Shown in pieces: positions 43,692 to 51,191 of a stretch of 64,000 bases of DNA. The notes below the pieces were generated by a model. That model saw only the letters and a list, made by a program, of their open reading frames with translations, made no database searches and was not told where the DNA came from. The stretch is from Palsa-504 sp963818225. GTDB taxonomy: Bacteria > Actinomycetota > Actinomycetes > Streptosporangiales > Streptosporangiaceae. Every line of letters begins with the position of its first letter. The first letter of the stretch is position 1. Made by a program: the position numbers and the translations under genes. The DNA lies in the NCBI GenBank assembly GCA_963818225.1, contig CAWFRO010000006.1:496001-560000 (forward strand), written 5' to 3'.

Positions 43692-44612
43692 CTACACGTA
43701 CTTCGTGACGTCGGCCACGGTGAAACCCTGCGCCTGGATGTGCCGGTAGAGGCGGGTCATCATGCGCACCATGGTCTCGCCGTCGAGCTGAGCCGGGCCG
43801 CGGAAGTGGCAGAGGATGATGTCCCCGGGGTTGAGCTTGTGCGCCGAGGTCTGGTACTGCATGTCCGAGATCTGCATGGTCTCCTTCCAGAGCATCAAGC
43901 CCCTGAGGCCTGCCTTCCGGACCGAGTCGATCGTCGTCGTGTTGTAACTGCCGCCCGGCGGCCGGAAGATATACGGCTTGACCCCGTACTCCTTGTGGAG
44001 CTTCTCCTGCTGGCCGGAGATCTCGTCGAGCTGGCGTGCGGCCGGCAGGCTCGGCATGTCCAGCGGGTGGGTGACCGTGTGGTTCTGGATCGAGATATAA
44101 CCAGTTTCGTACAATTTTTCGAAATATGCGTAGTCGTCCCTGATCAGCACGTCCGCGAGGCTGATGGTGATGGGAATCTGGAAGTCCTTCACCATCTGGA
44201 TGAAGTTGGGGTCCTTCTCGATGCCGTCATCGATCGTGACGAACACGACCTTGTCGGGGGTCACCGGCACGAGCGAGAACACCTTCGGGTCGGACGCGCT
44301 CAGCGTGATCGGCTTGACGGCCGGCGGTGCCGGCGCGGGCGCGAACGGCTTCAGGCCGTAGCGCTTCTTGATCAGTTCGGCGTCGACGCCGGAGGTGCTG
44401 GCGGGGGATTCGGGGGAGGGAGCCGTGCCGCCTGCCGCTGAGGTCGGCTCACCCGACGTAGGGGCGCTCGCGGGCTGATCCGGGCCGCCGCTGCACGCGG
44501 TCGCGAACGACCCGAGCGCCGCCACCCCCATCACGCCACCCATGAAGCGCCGGCGCGACCAGTGCTGGGTCGTGGTATCTGTCACGATCTTGTCAACGTC
44601 TACGGATGGCAA
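43692..44612 (-). CDS. Tat-exported polysaccharide deacetylase lipoprotein
   Basis: A 306-residue exported enzyme. The twin-arginine signal SRRRFMG (19-25), hydrophobic stretch and lipobox ATAC (Cys40) are followed by a Ser/Pro-rich linker and a NodB domain. That domain shows FVTIDDG (catalytic Asp pair), NHTVTHP (metal His pair) and FRPPGGSYN, all expected carbohydrate-esterase 4 ligands. It likely removes acetyl groups from peptidoglycan or another surface glycan, using a metal. It ends near the UvrA-like gene without overlap. Confidence 0.88.
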   Translation of the reverse strand: MPSVDVDKIVTDTTTQHWSRRRFMGGVMGVAALGSFATACSGGPDQPASAPTSGEPTSAAGGTAPSPESPASTSGVDAELIKKRYGLKPFAPAPAPPAVKPITLSASDPKVFSLVPVTPDKVVFVTIDDGIEKDPNFIQMVKDFQIPITISLADVLIRDDYAYFEKLYETGYISIQNHTVTHPLDMPSLPAARQLDEISGQQEKLHKEYGVKPYIFRPPGGSYNTTTIDSVRKAGLRGLMLWKETMQISDMQYQTSAHKLNPGDIILCHFRGPAQLDGETMVRMMTRLYRHIQAQGFTVADVTKYV

Positions 44613-44993
44613 TTTACCTGATCGGCCGCCTTTAGACCGCGATCTGGCGGCTCAGCCGTCAGTGTGGCGAGTCGCTGGCCGCCTCTGGATGAGGCAGCAC
44701 AGGCACCACCGAGGTCGGGGCGGCGGGGCGCGCAGAAGGGGCGGGCGTCTGCGTCCCGGCCCGCGCCCGCCGACCCGCCCGCGCCCGCCGCGCACGACGG
44801 CCGCCCCGCCTGCCGGATAAATGATCGTGGATCGCTACATCCCCGATACGGGCCGTAGCGATCCACGATGATGCTGAGGGCTGGGCCATCTGGGCCACGA
44901 GACACGGGGGAGAGCCCGCACGGTCGGGCTCGGCCGCGGTTGCCTAATGTCGTTTCCGGAGCTCAGTCGCGTCGGGCTTGCCGGTGCCGGAAC
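44613..44993. other. Intergenic region with a palindromic repeat
   Basis: This 381-bp gap is upstream of the deacetylase and downstream of the VOC gene. Its only clear structure is the hairpin at 44824-44869, listed separately. The remaining sequence is very GC-rich and the open frames in it are not convincing. Confidence 0.5.
44824..44869. repeat. Perfect palindrome, copy 2 of the dispersed family
   Basis: Arms ATCGTGGATCGCTAC (44824-44838) and GTAGCGATCCACGAT (44855-44869) are fully complementary, with a 16-nt loop. The core ATCGTGGATCG(T/C)TAC is shared with the hairpin at 13275-13320; only the loop differs. In both cases the hairpin lies in an intergenic region and is not followed by T residues. 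Confidence 0.8.
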
Positions 44994-45407
44994 TCAGCCC
45001 TGTGCCGCCAGTGGCTGGCTCAGCCGAAGGTGATTACCGCTGGGGTCCCGGACGGCGGCGTCACGGACACCGTAGGACTGGTCCACGGGCTCCTGGAGGA
45101 TCTCCGCCCCGGCGGCACGAAGCGACTCGAAGGTCTTGTCCAGGTCGTCAACCTGAATGAAGACCGCCAGGTCGCCCTTGGCGACGATCTCGCGCATCGA
45201 CTGCCGGTCGGCTGGCGGGATGTGGTGGTCTACAGCCGCCAGCAGCAGGTCGTGAGGGTCACCGGGGGCATGGACGGTGAGCCAGCGCATCTCCGGCCCC
45301 ATCGGGACGTCGTCGCGGACCTCGAAGCCGAGCCGTTGGGTGTAGAAGGCGAGCGCCTCATCCAAGTCAGTGCAGTACACGGGCGTGTGCGTAATGGAAA
45401 GTGCCAT
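44994..45407 (-). CDS. VOC-family (glyoxalase-like) protein
   Basis: A 137-residue protein of the vicinal-oxygen-chelate superfamily: ITHTPVYCTDLDEALAFYTQRLGFEVRDD, LTVHAPGDPHDLLLA, FIQVDDLDKTFESLRAAGAEI and AAVRDPSGNHLRLSQPL. The paired beta-alpha-beta-beta-beta modules are visible; metal-binding positions cannot be assigned with certainty. It follows the AraC gene by 10 nt in the same direction and is probably its target. Such proteins often give resistance or degrade small electrophiles. Confidence 0.85.
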   Translation of the reverse strand: MALSITHTPVYCTDLDEALAFYTQRLGFEVRDDVPMGPEMRWLTVHAPGDPHDLLLAAVDHHIPPADRQSMREIVAKGDLAVFIQVDDLDKTFESLRAAGAEILQEPVDQSYGVRDAAVRDPSGNHLRLSQPLAAQG

Positions 45408-45417
45408 GTCAGCGACC

Positions 45418-45855
45418 CTACGCGCGGTCGGCCAGGAACGCTTCTCCGATCCTGCATGGCTGTGCGATCCACCCCGGGCGCGCCCAGGCGCGCGTCATGC
45501 ACGGCGGGACCGGTGCGAGCCGCGAGTGGTCACGCGCCTTGTAGGCGGATGGCGGCTCGCCCACAAGGCGCGTGAACGTCGAGCTGAACGAGCCGAGCGA
45601 GGTGAATCCCACGGCTAGGCACACGTCAGTCACGGACATGTCGCCGCTGCGCAACAGCGCCATCGCCCGTTCCACGCGCCTGGCTTGCAAGTAGCCGTAA
45701 GGCGTATCGCCGTACGCCTCGCGGAACCGGCGGGAGAACAGTGACGCCGACATCAGCGCGGCGCGCGCCATCACCGAGACGTCCAGCGGCCGCGGGTACT
45801 CACGATCCAGCAAGTCCCGGGCCCGGCGCAGATGCGCCAGCTCAGCGACGTCCAT
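45418..45855 (-). CDS. AraC-family transcriptional regulator
   Basis: A 145-residue short AraC-type regulator with only the DNA-binding domain: LRRARDLLDREYPRPLDVSVMARAALMSASLFSRRFREAYG, then VTDVCLAVGFTSLGSFSSTFTRLVGEPPSAYKAR, the two helix-turn-helix units. No ligand-binding half is present. It lies just upstream of and in one unit with the VOC gene. ATG 45855 (MDVAELAHL) was preferred over the GTG-type start at 45900 because family members begin near here. A hairpin lies immediately upstream. Confidence 0.82.
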   Translation of the reverse strand: MDVAELAHLRRARDLLDREYPRPLDVSVMARAALMSASLFSRRFREAYGDTPYGYLQARRVERAMALLRSGDMSVTDVCLAVGFTSLGSFSSTFTRLVGEPPSAYKARDHSRLAPVPPCMTRAWARPGWIAQPCRIGEAFLADRA

Positions 45856-45900
45856 ACGAGGACCGTACACCGCGGCGACATGATGGCCGGGGTACGACAT

Positions 45901-45943
45901 GTTCCCGAGACGGGACGCACGCTACTGTCCCGTCTCAGGGAAC
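45901..45943. repeat. Long-stem hairpin (repeat family B, copy 1)
   Basis: GTTCCCGAGACGGGAC (45901-45916) pairs with GTCCCGTCTCAGGGAAC (45927-45943) with a single-nucleotide bulge. TGTCCCGTCTC also appears in the hairpin at 53338-53373, again with GTTCCC at the outer edge. Just downstream at 45960-45976 lies CGGAACGGCCAGTGGCG, which recurs at 52076. These shared blocks mark scattered pieces of one repeat. Confidence 0.75.
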
Positions 45944-45959
45944 CGGGCTTGAACAACAA

Positions 45960-45976
45960 CGGAACGGCCAGTGGCG
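45960..45976. repeat. 17-bp repeat block, copy 1
   Basis: CGGAACGGCCAGTGGCG is identical to bases 52076-52092. After it, both copies continue as (A/T)TA(G/A)CGAG, so similarity extends a little further. The first copy lies between the AraC and sigma-factor genes, the second directly downstream of the serine recombinase. This is too long to be chance in 64 kb. Confidence 0.7.
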
Positions 45977-46152
45977 ATAGCGAGCTGAAGACCGCTGGGT
46001 TACCGCGACTGGCTGTCCGGATCCCGAAAGAGTGTTGGCGGCCATCAGGATCTGCCCGCTGGCAGCCACGAAGATGGCGATGGCGGGTATCACAGAGAGT
46101 GAGCAGGTTGCCTGTACGGCCCGCTGTGAGTCTGCCGCCGCCCACCGCCTGG

Positions 46153-47202
46153 CTACCGGCTGGGGAGTGATCGGGGTAGCCCGAACCAGGGGAGCATGCT
46201 GTTCTCGAAGCGGGTCATGGCGCAGATCCGGCCGCCGGAAAGCGTGAGCACGAAGAGGCCGGTCCCGTGTCCGATGCCGTCCGGCGCGCGCAGGTAGGCC
46301 CCGAACGCCGGCTGGCCGTTGGCTCGCGTCGGCACGAGCTCGCGTCGGCCCGAGCCGAAGATGCTGACGAAGAAGCGGGCTACGGCGTCGCGGCCTTCGT
46401 ATTCGAAGGGCATCGGCGGCATCGACATGAAGACGTCGTCGGTCAGCAGGGCCACCACCGCGTCGAGATCGGCGGACTCGTACGCGCGGACGAACTTGGC
46501 CACGAGCGCATCCTCGGCGGGTGAGCCGGCGGCGGGCGGCGGTTCGCGGCCGGCGGCCGGCGGCTGGTGGCGCTGCAGGCTGGCGCGGGCCCGTTTGAGG
46601 GCGCTGGTGACCGATTCGACGGTCGAGTCCAGCATGCCGGCCACCTCGCTGGCGTGGAATCCGAGGACGTCGCGCAAGATGAGGACGGCGAGCTGGCGGG
46701 GCGGCAGGACCTGCAGGGCGGTCACGAAGGCCAGCGAGATGGCTTCGGTCTGCTCGTAGCGGGCTTCGGGGCCGGGCGGCCCGCCGATCGCACCCTCCAG
46801 GAGGGCGTCGGGAAACGGCTGCAGCCATACGACCTCGCCGAGCCGCGTCGGCTCCGGCCATTCAACCCCAGGCACGTCCCACTCCTTCGCCGGGCGCCGG
46901 CTGGCCGCGCGGCGCGCGTCCAGGCACCGGTGGGTGGCGATCCGGTACAGCCAGGTGCGCAGCGAGGCGCGTCCCTCGAACCCGCCGAGGCTTTGCCAGG
47001 CGGCCAGCAGCGTGTCCTGCAGGGCGTCCTCGGCGTCCTGGAAGGATCCGAGCATCCGGTAGCAGTGCACCTGCAGCTCCCGGAGGTGCGGCTCGGTCAG
47101 CTCCCGGAACGCGTCGCCGTTCCCGGCCCGCGCCCGTGCGATCAAGTCGGCTGTCACCACCCTCACCGTCACTTTCTTCCCGCACCTTGCCGCTTCTTCC
47201 AT
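46153..47202 (-). CDS. ECF41-type RNA polymerase sigma factor with C-terminal SnoaL domain
   Basis: A 349-residue extracytoplasmic-function sigma factor. Regions 2 and 4 are clear: RELTEPHLRELQVHCYRMLGSFQDAED, LRTWLYRIATHRCLDARR, and VLPPRQLAVLILRDVLGFHASEVAGML. The extra C-terminal half (about 230-349) is a SnoaL-like domain (VRAYESADLDAVVALLTDDVFMSMPP), the defining feature of ECF41, which modulates sigma activity. The start is uncertain: ATG 47202 or one of several GTGs 30-45 nt downstream. It is divergent from the RibD-C-like gene 47315, its likely target. A second ECF41 factor lies at 58410. Confidence 0.87.
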   Translation of the reverse strand: MEEAARCGKKVTVRVVTADLIARARAGNGDAFRELTEPHLRELQVHCYRMLGSFQDAEDALQDTLLAAWQSLGGFEGRASLRTWLYRIATHRCLDARRAASRRPAKEWDVPGVEWPEPTRLGEVVWLQPFPDALLEGAIGGPPGPEARYEQTEAISLAFVTALQVLPPRQLAVLILRDVLGFHASEVAGMLDSTVESVTSALKRARASLQRHQPPAAGREPPPAAGSPAEDALVAKFVRAYESADLDAVVALLTDDVFMSMPPMPFEYEGRDAVARFFVSIFGSGRRELVPTRANGQPAFGAYLRAPDGIGHGTGLFVLTLSGGRICAMTRFENSMLPWFGLPRSLPSR

Positions 47203-47314
47203 CTTGTACAGGCGCCGGCCGGGGGGCGAACTGGGCGGCCGGCGGGCGGCCAGTTTCCCGGTGCCGCGGCGCCTGCATTGGTGGTAGCTGACACACGGCA
47301 ACGGGAGAACCGAC

Positions 47315-47893
47315 ATGGGAAAGATAGTGATCAGCACGAACGTCTCGCTCGATGGAGTGGTCCAGGATCCCGACGGTGAGGAGGGCTTCAGGCTGGGCGG
47401 CTGGTTCGTCCAGGATGGGGGCGACGACCTCGGGGAGTGGGGCAAGGTCGAGTACGGCGAGGCGCTGCGCACTGCGGCCCTGCTGCTGGGCCGGCGCAGC
47501 GACGAGTGGTTCGCCGCGCGGTGGCTATCCCAAAGCGGGGAGTGGGCGGACCGGCTGAACAGCCTGCCCAAGTACGTGGTGTCCTCGACCCTCGAAGACC
47601 CCAGATGGACCAACGTGACGGTCCTGAAGGGCAACGTGGTCGACGAGGTCACGCGGCTGAAGCAGGAGCTGGACGGAGACATCGTCGTCTACGCCAGCTA
47701 TCAGCTCGGGCGCACGCTGATCGAGCACGACCTCGTGGACGAACTGCGGCTGTTCGTCTTCCCGGTCGTGCTCGGGGCCGGCGAGCGCCTCTTCGGCGAG
47801 ACCAGCGGCAAGAAGCCGATGCGCCTGGCCGGCAGCCGGACCGTCGGCGACGGCCTCGCCTTCCTCACCTACGAGATCGTCCGGGACGCCTAG
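47315..47893 (+). CDS. RibD-C/DHFR-like reductase, paralogue A
   Basis: A 192-residue protein of the dihydrofolate-reductase superfamily: MGKIVISTNVSLDGVVQDPDGEEGF, LLLGRRSDEWFAARW, YVVSSTLEDPRWTNVTVLKG, VDELRLFVFPVVLGAGERLFG. It is highly similar to the protein at 49650, sharing long blocks such as LNSLPKYVVSSTL and RLFGxTSGKKPMRL. The two flank an MFS gene, so they are probably a duplication. Substrate is unknown, but NADPH-dependent reduction is the family norm. It is divergent from the ECF41 factor. Confidence 0.87.
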   Translation: MGKIVISTNVSLDGVVQDPDGEEGFRLGGWFVQDGGDDLGEWGKVEYGEALRTAALLLGRRSDEWFAARWLSQSGEWADRLNSLPKYVVSSTLEDPRWTNVTVLKGNVVDEVTRLKQELDGDIVVYASYQLGRTLIEHDLVDELRLFVFPVVLGAGERLFGETSGKKPMRLAGSRTVGDGLAFLTYEIVRDA

Positions 47894-48023
47894 CTACCGC
47901 TGCGTCGACGTCGGCCGGCGAGCACCTCCTCGGGGTCACCGCCCGCCACCGTGCCCGCCTCACCACGCGCGCAGGGTGGCGGCGCCTGACCCGACCACCC
48001 ATCGAGACCTAAAGGAATCCACA

Positions 48024-49463
48024 GTGGGAACCAAGGCACACACAAATAAGGGAATGATCCTCGTCCTGGCGTGCGCGGCGCAGTTCATGGTCGTGCTCGA
48101 CGTCGCGGTCGTGAACGTCGCCCTGCCCTCGATCCAGCACGATCTCGGCATCGGGAAGAGCACCTTGCAATGGATCATCATCGCGTACGGCCTCATGCTC
48201 GGCGGGTTCCTGCTGCTCGGCGGCAGGATGGCCGACCTTCTGGGCCGCCGCCGCATGCTCCTGACGGGACTGACACTGTTCTCGTCCGCCTCACTGCTCG
48301 CGGGCGTGGCGGGATCCGCCGGGCTCCTGATCGGCGCCCGGGCCCTGCAGGGCTTCGGGGCGGCGCTCATCCCGCCGGCCGCCCTGTCGATCCTCGCCGT
48401 GACGTTCGCCGAAGGCGCCGAGCGCAATCGCGCGCTCGGGCTCTACGGCGCCGTCACCGGGGTGTCGGGGTCGGTCGGGGTACTCGCAAGCGGCCTGCTC
48501 ACCCAGGGCGCAGGCTGGCACTGGGTCTTCCGCATCAACGTTCCGATCGGCGTCCTTCTCATCGCGATGGCGGCGGTCTTCCTGCCCGCCGACGCTGGCA
48601 GCCGTCGCCGCAGGAGCGAACGCTTCGACGTCGCCGGCGCGGTCACCATCACCGGCGGCCTGCTCCTGCTCGTCTACGCGCTCAGCCACGGTGCCGGACA
48701 TGGCTGGGGTTCGGTGTCGACGCTCGGACTGTTCGCCGCGTCCGCCGTGCTGCTGTCCGCTTTCGTGCGGATCGAAACGCGGTCCCGGTCACCGCTGGTG
48801 CCCGGCTCGGCGGTGCGCAACCGCACGCTGGTGGCGGCGAACCTGTCGGCGTTCTTCACGTTCGGAGCGTTCTTCGCCTTCATCTTCCTCGGTTCGCTGC
48901 TGATGCAGCAGGTTCTCGGTTACTCGCCGACCCGGACGGGCCTCGCCTGGCTGGCCACAACGGCGACGTCGGTCGTGGCGGCCGGGATCACCGGAGGCAA
49001 GCTCGTCGCGGTGCTGGGCGTGCGGCGCGTGCTCGTCACCGGCCAATCGCTCCTCGCGATCTCCGTCCTGTTGCTGACGCGGATTCCGGCTGGAGGGGAC
49101 TTCGCCACCGGCCTGCTGCCGGCGCTGCTCCTAGCCGGCGTGGCCGGGGGAATGGCTGCTCCGGCCGCACAGATCGGCGCTTTGTCCGGTGTCACGGCCT
49201 CGATGACCGGGCTGGCGTCCGGGCTCGTCGAAACCATGCGCGAGATCGGGGGCGCCGTCGGCGTGGCCGCCGTGTCGACGGTCCTCATCTCGCGGGCCGG
49301 GGTGAACGCTTTCCACGCCGCGTTCTGGGTGATATTCGCCGTCGCGGCCCTGGGCGCGCTGACGGCCGCGGTCGGCTTCCCGCGGCGCGCAACGCAAGAA
49401 CCCGGGCCCGGGTCGGCTCCGTCCGACGTTTCGACCGTCCCGGAACCGGCCGAACGACCCTGA
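48024..49463 (+). CDS. DHA2/EmrB-QacA-type MFS efflux transporter
   Basis: A 479-residue, fourteen-helix drug:H+ antiporter of the DHA2 group: MILVLACAAQFMVVLDVAVVNVALPSIQHDLG (motif D1), WIIIAYGLMLGGFLLLGGRMADLLGRRRML (motif A), RALQGFGAALIPPAALSIL and GSVGVLASGLLTQGAGWHWVFRINVPIG (motif C). These are read directly in the frame. GTG 48024 has AAAGGA seven bases upstream. It sits between the two DHFR-like paralogues. A 13-bp hairpin (49482-49514) follows the stop and probably terminates the transcript. Confidence 0.92.
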   Translation: MGTKAHTNKGMILVLACAAQFMVVLDVAVVNVALPSIQHDLGIGKSTLQWIIIAYGLMLGGFLLLGGRMADLLGRRRMLLTGLTLFSSASLLAGVAGSAGLLIGARALQGFGAALIPPAALSILAVTFAEGAERNRALGLYGAVTGVSGSVGVLASGLLTQGAGWHWVFRINVPIGVLLIAMAAVFLPADAGSRRRRSERFDVAGAVTITGGLLLLVYALSHGAGHGWGSVSTLGLFAASAVLLSAFVRIETRSRSPLVPGSAVRNRTLVAANLSAFFTFGAFFAFIFLGSLLMQQVLGYSPTRTGLAWLATTATSVVAAGITGGKLVAVLGVRRVLVTGQSLLAISVLLLTRIPAGGDFATGLLPALLLAGVAGGMAAPAAQIGALSGVTASMTGLASGLVETMREIGGAVGVAAVSTVLISRAGVNAFHAAFWVIFAVAALGALTAAVGFPRRATQEPGPGSAPSDVSTVPEPAERP

Positions 49464-49481
49464 CTGAGACCCGGCTTAGGA

Positions 49482-49514
49482 GCTGATCCGGCGCGCTACG
49501 GGCGCCGGATCAGC
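49482..49514. terminator. Hairpin after the MFS gene
   Basis: GCTGATCCGGCGC (49482-49494) pairs perfectly with GCGCCGGATCAGC (49502-49514) across a 7-nt loop, 19 nt after the MFS stop codon. The strong stem could end transcription, although no T-run follows, as is common in high-GC actinomycetes. Confidence 0.6.
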
Positions 49515-49554
49515 CCCCGGCATGACTCCCGGGTGCGCTGAATGCAGGCCCGCG

Positions 49555-49578
49555 GCGATCCCGGGTACCCGGGATCGC
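49555..49578. promoter_or_regulatory. Perfect 24-bp palindrome upstream of the second DHFR-like gene
   Basis: The half site GCGATCCCGGGT is followed directly by its complement ACCCGGGATCGC, with no spacer, 72 nt before ATG 49650. A fully symmetric 24-bp site in front of a gene is a strong operator candidate. Its equivalent before the first paralogue was not found. Confidence 0.6.
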
Positions 49579-49649
49579 ACACCGACTCTCACCACCCGCG
49601 CCGCCCGCGGCGGTGCAGCTGACAACACCAACCAAAAAGGAGAACCGAG

Positions 49650-50222
49650 ATGGGAAAGATCATCATGAGCGACAACGTCTCGCTCGACGGAGTCATCCAG
49701 GACCCGGCCGGCGATGAGGGCTTCAGGGCCGGCGGCTGGGTCGGCGTGATCGCGGGCCGCCCAGAGCTAGCCAAGGTCACGCTCGAGGAGGCACGGAGCA
49801 CCCAGGCCCTGCTGCTGGGCCGGCGCAGCTACGAGTGGCTCGCCGCGCGGTGGCCATCCCGGACCGGCGCCCTGGCGGACAGGCTGAACAGCCTGCCCAA
49901 GTACGTCGTATCCTCGACCCTCCAAGATCCTGGCTGGAACAACTCGACGGTCCTGACGGGCGACGTGGTGACCGAGGTCACGCGGCTGAAGCAGGAGCTG
50001 AACGGGGAAATCCAGGTCCCCGCCAGCTTCCAGCTGACGCGCACCCTGGTCGAGCACGACCTGGTCGACGAGCTGCGGCTGAAGATCTTCCCGGTCGTGC
50101 TCGGGGCCGGCGAGCGCCTGTTCGGCCAGACCAGCGGCAAGAAACCCATGCGCCTCATCAACGCCCGGACACTCGGTGACGACATCGTCCTCCTCACCTA
50201 TAAGCCCGTCCGAGACGCCTAG
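49650..50222 (+). CDS. RibD-C/DHFR-like reductase, paralogue B
   Basis: A 190-residue paralogue of the protein at 47315. MGKIIMSDNVSLDGVIQDPAGDEGF, LLLGRRSYEWLAARWPS, LNSLPKYVVSSTLQDPGWNN, VDELRLKIFPVVLGAGERLFG and TSGKKPMRLINART line up closely. The best differences lie in the 35-60 loop, where the paralogues have unlike sequences. AAGGAG precedes ATG 49650. The duplication brackets the MFS exporter. Confidence 0.87.
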   Translation: MGKIIMSDNVSLDGVIQDPAGDEGFRAGGWVGVIAGRPELAKVTLEEARSTQALLLGRRSYEWLAARWPSRTGALADRLNSLPKYVVSSTLQDPGWNNSTVLTGDVVTEVTRLKQELNGEIQVPASFQLTRTLVEHDLVDELRLKIFPVVLGAGERLFGQTSGKKPMRLINARTLGDDIVLLTYKPVRDA

Positions 50223-50415
50223 CAGGCGTCGGACAGCGCCAGCGTTCCGAAAAAAGCTCGCGGGGCGCTTCGATATCGCCACCGAGCGATACGACCTCGC
50301 AGAGGTCACCACGGCCTGGAAACGCCAGGCCAGCTCACCAGGCGCGAAAGTGCTGATCATGCCATGAAAGCCGGGGGAACGACCACCGGCCGATCTCACG
50401 AGAAAGGCAGAGTCA

Positions 50416-50787
50416 ATGTCCGATCAGAACGAAGGCAACAAGGCGATCGTCCGCCGACTGTACGCGGCCTTCAGAACCGGCGACGCGGCGGCGCTGGACG
50501 GCCTCCTGGCCAAGGATGTCATCAACCACAACCCCCAGACGACCAACGGCCTGGACGCCTCGAAATCACTGTTCGCGCAGATCGGCTCGATCGACGCGAG
50601 CGTGCACAGGATGATCGCCGAGGATGGCCTCGTCGCGGTCCACGCGCACTACAAGACGCCAGCCGAAGGCGCCGGAATGGACTTCTTCAAGATCCGCGAC
50701 GGGAAGATCGTCGAGCACTGGGACGTAGTCCAGGATCTCCCCGAGCACACGGCCAGCGGGCAGGACATGTTCAGCGAGCTCAGCTGA
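50416..50787 (+). CDS. SnoaL-like polyketide-cyclase fold protein
   Basis: A 123-residue SnoaL/NTF2-fold protein: NKAIVRRLYAAFRTGDAAALDGLLAKDVINHNPQT, DASVHRMIAEDGLVAVHAHYKT and MDFFKIRDGKIVEHWDVVQDLPEH, the family's classic end. Members act on hydroxylated rings or have unknown ligands. AAAGGC lies before the ATG. It follows paralogue B, in line with the many NTF2-like modules in this window. Confidence 0.85.
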   Translation: MSDQNEGNKAIVRRLYAAFRTGDAAALDGLLAKDVINHNPQTTNGLDASKSLFAQIGSIDASVHRMIAEDGLVAVHAHYKTPAEGAGMDFFKIRDGKIVEHWDVVQDLPEHTASGQDMFSELS

Positions 50788-51191
50788 CCGCACCCTCAAG
50801 GCCGACACCTCCACGCTGCCCGAACTGTACCGGCTGGCCGAGGCTGCAGGTCTGGCCGATCAGCGGGCGCCGCATGGTCGTTCAGGACGGCCAGGAGCGG
50901 TACGTCCGTATGATGTACCGCTCCGCCCGCCCGCGCCGCTGATGCACGGTCGACGGAAGGCTGCGCAGCGTGCCGAAGTCGCCGGCCGCGACGAGCGGGC
51001 GGCCACCTCGCCGCAGGATCGGCGAGAACGCGCGCAGCAGAAGAGCCCGTCTTTCGCCCTGTCGGCCCATGTTTCATAGGTGAGGGCCTGTGAAACAGGC
51101 CGGCCGCCAGGTGCCGACCAGGATCAATGACGTTTCACGGGTTGTTGCATACGGCCGGGCGGATGACGCACCCCCATGAAACGATCTGCGG
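50788..51191. other. Intergenic region with a possible gene remnant and a res-like site
   Basis: The first part (50788-50942) reads as TLKADTSTLPELYRLAEAAGL in one frame and RMVVQDGQERYVRMMYRSA in another. This suggests the tail of a lost gene with frame breaks, but I could not identify it. The last part (51070-51183) contains two inverted repeats, listed next. No intact gene is present. Confidence 0.4.
51070..51183. repeat. Paired inverted repeats before the recombinase: res-like crossover site
   Basis: TGTTTCA (51070-51076) and TGAAACA (51091-51097) form a perfect 28-bp dyad site; CGTTTCA (51131-51137) and TGAAACG (51177-51183) form a second, 53 bp long. All four half sites share TTTCA. 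A 28-bp first site and a longer second site just upstream of a serine recombinase is how resolution sites are built, so this is a candidate res/attachment site. Confidence 0.5.
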
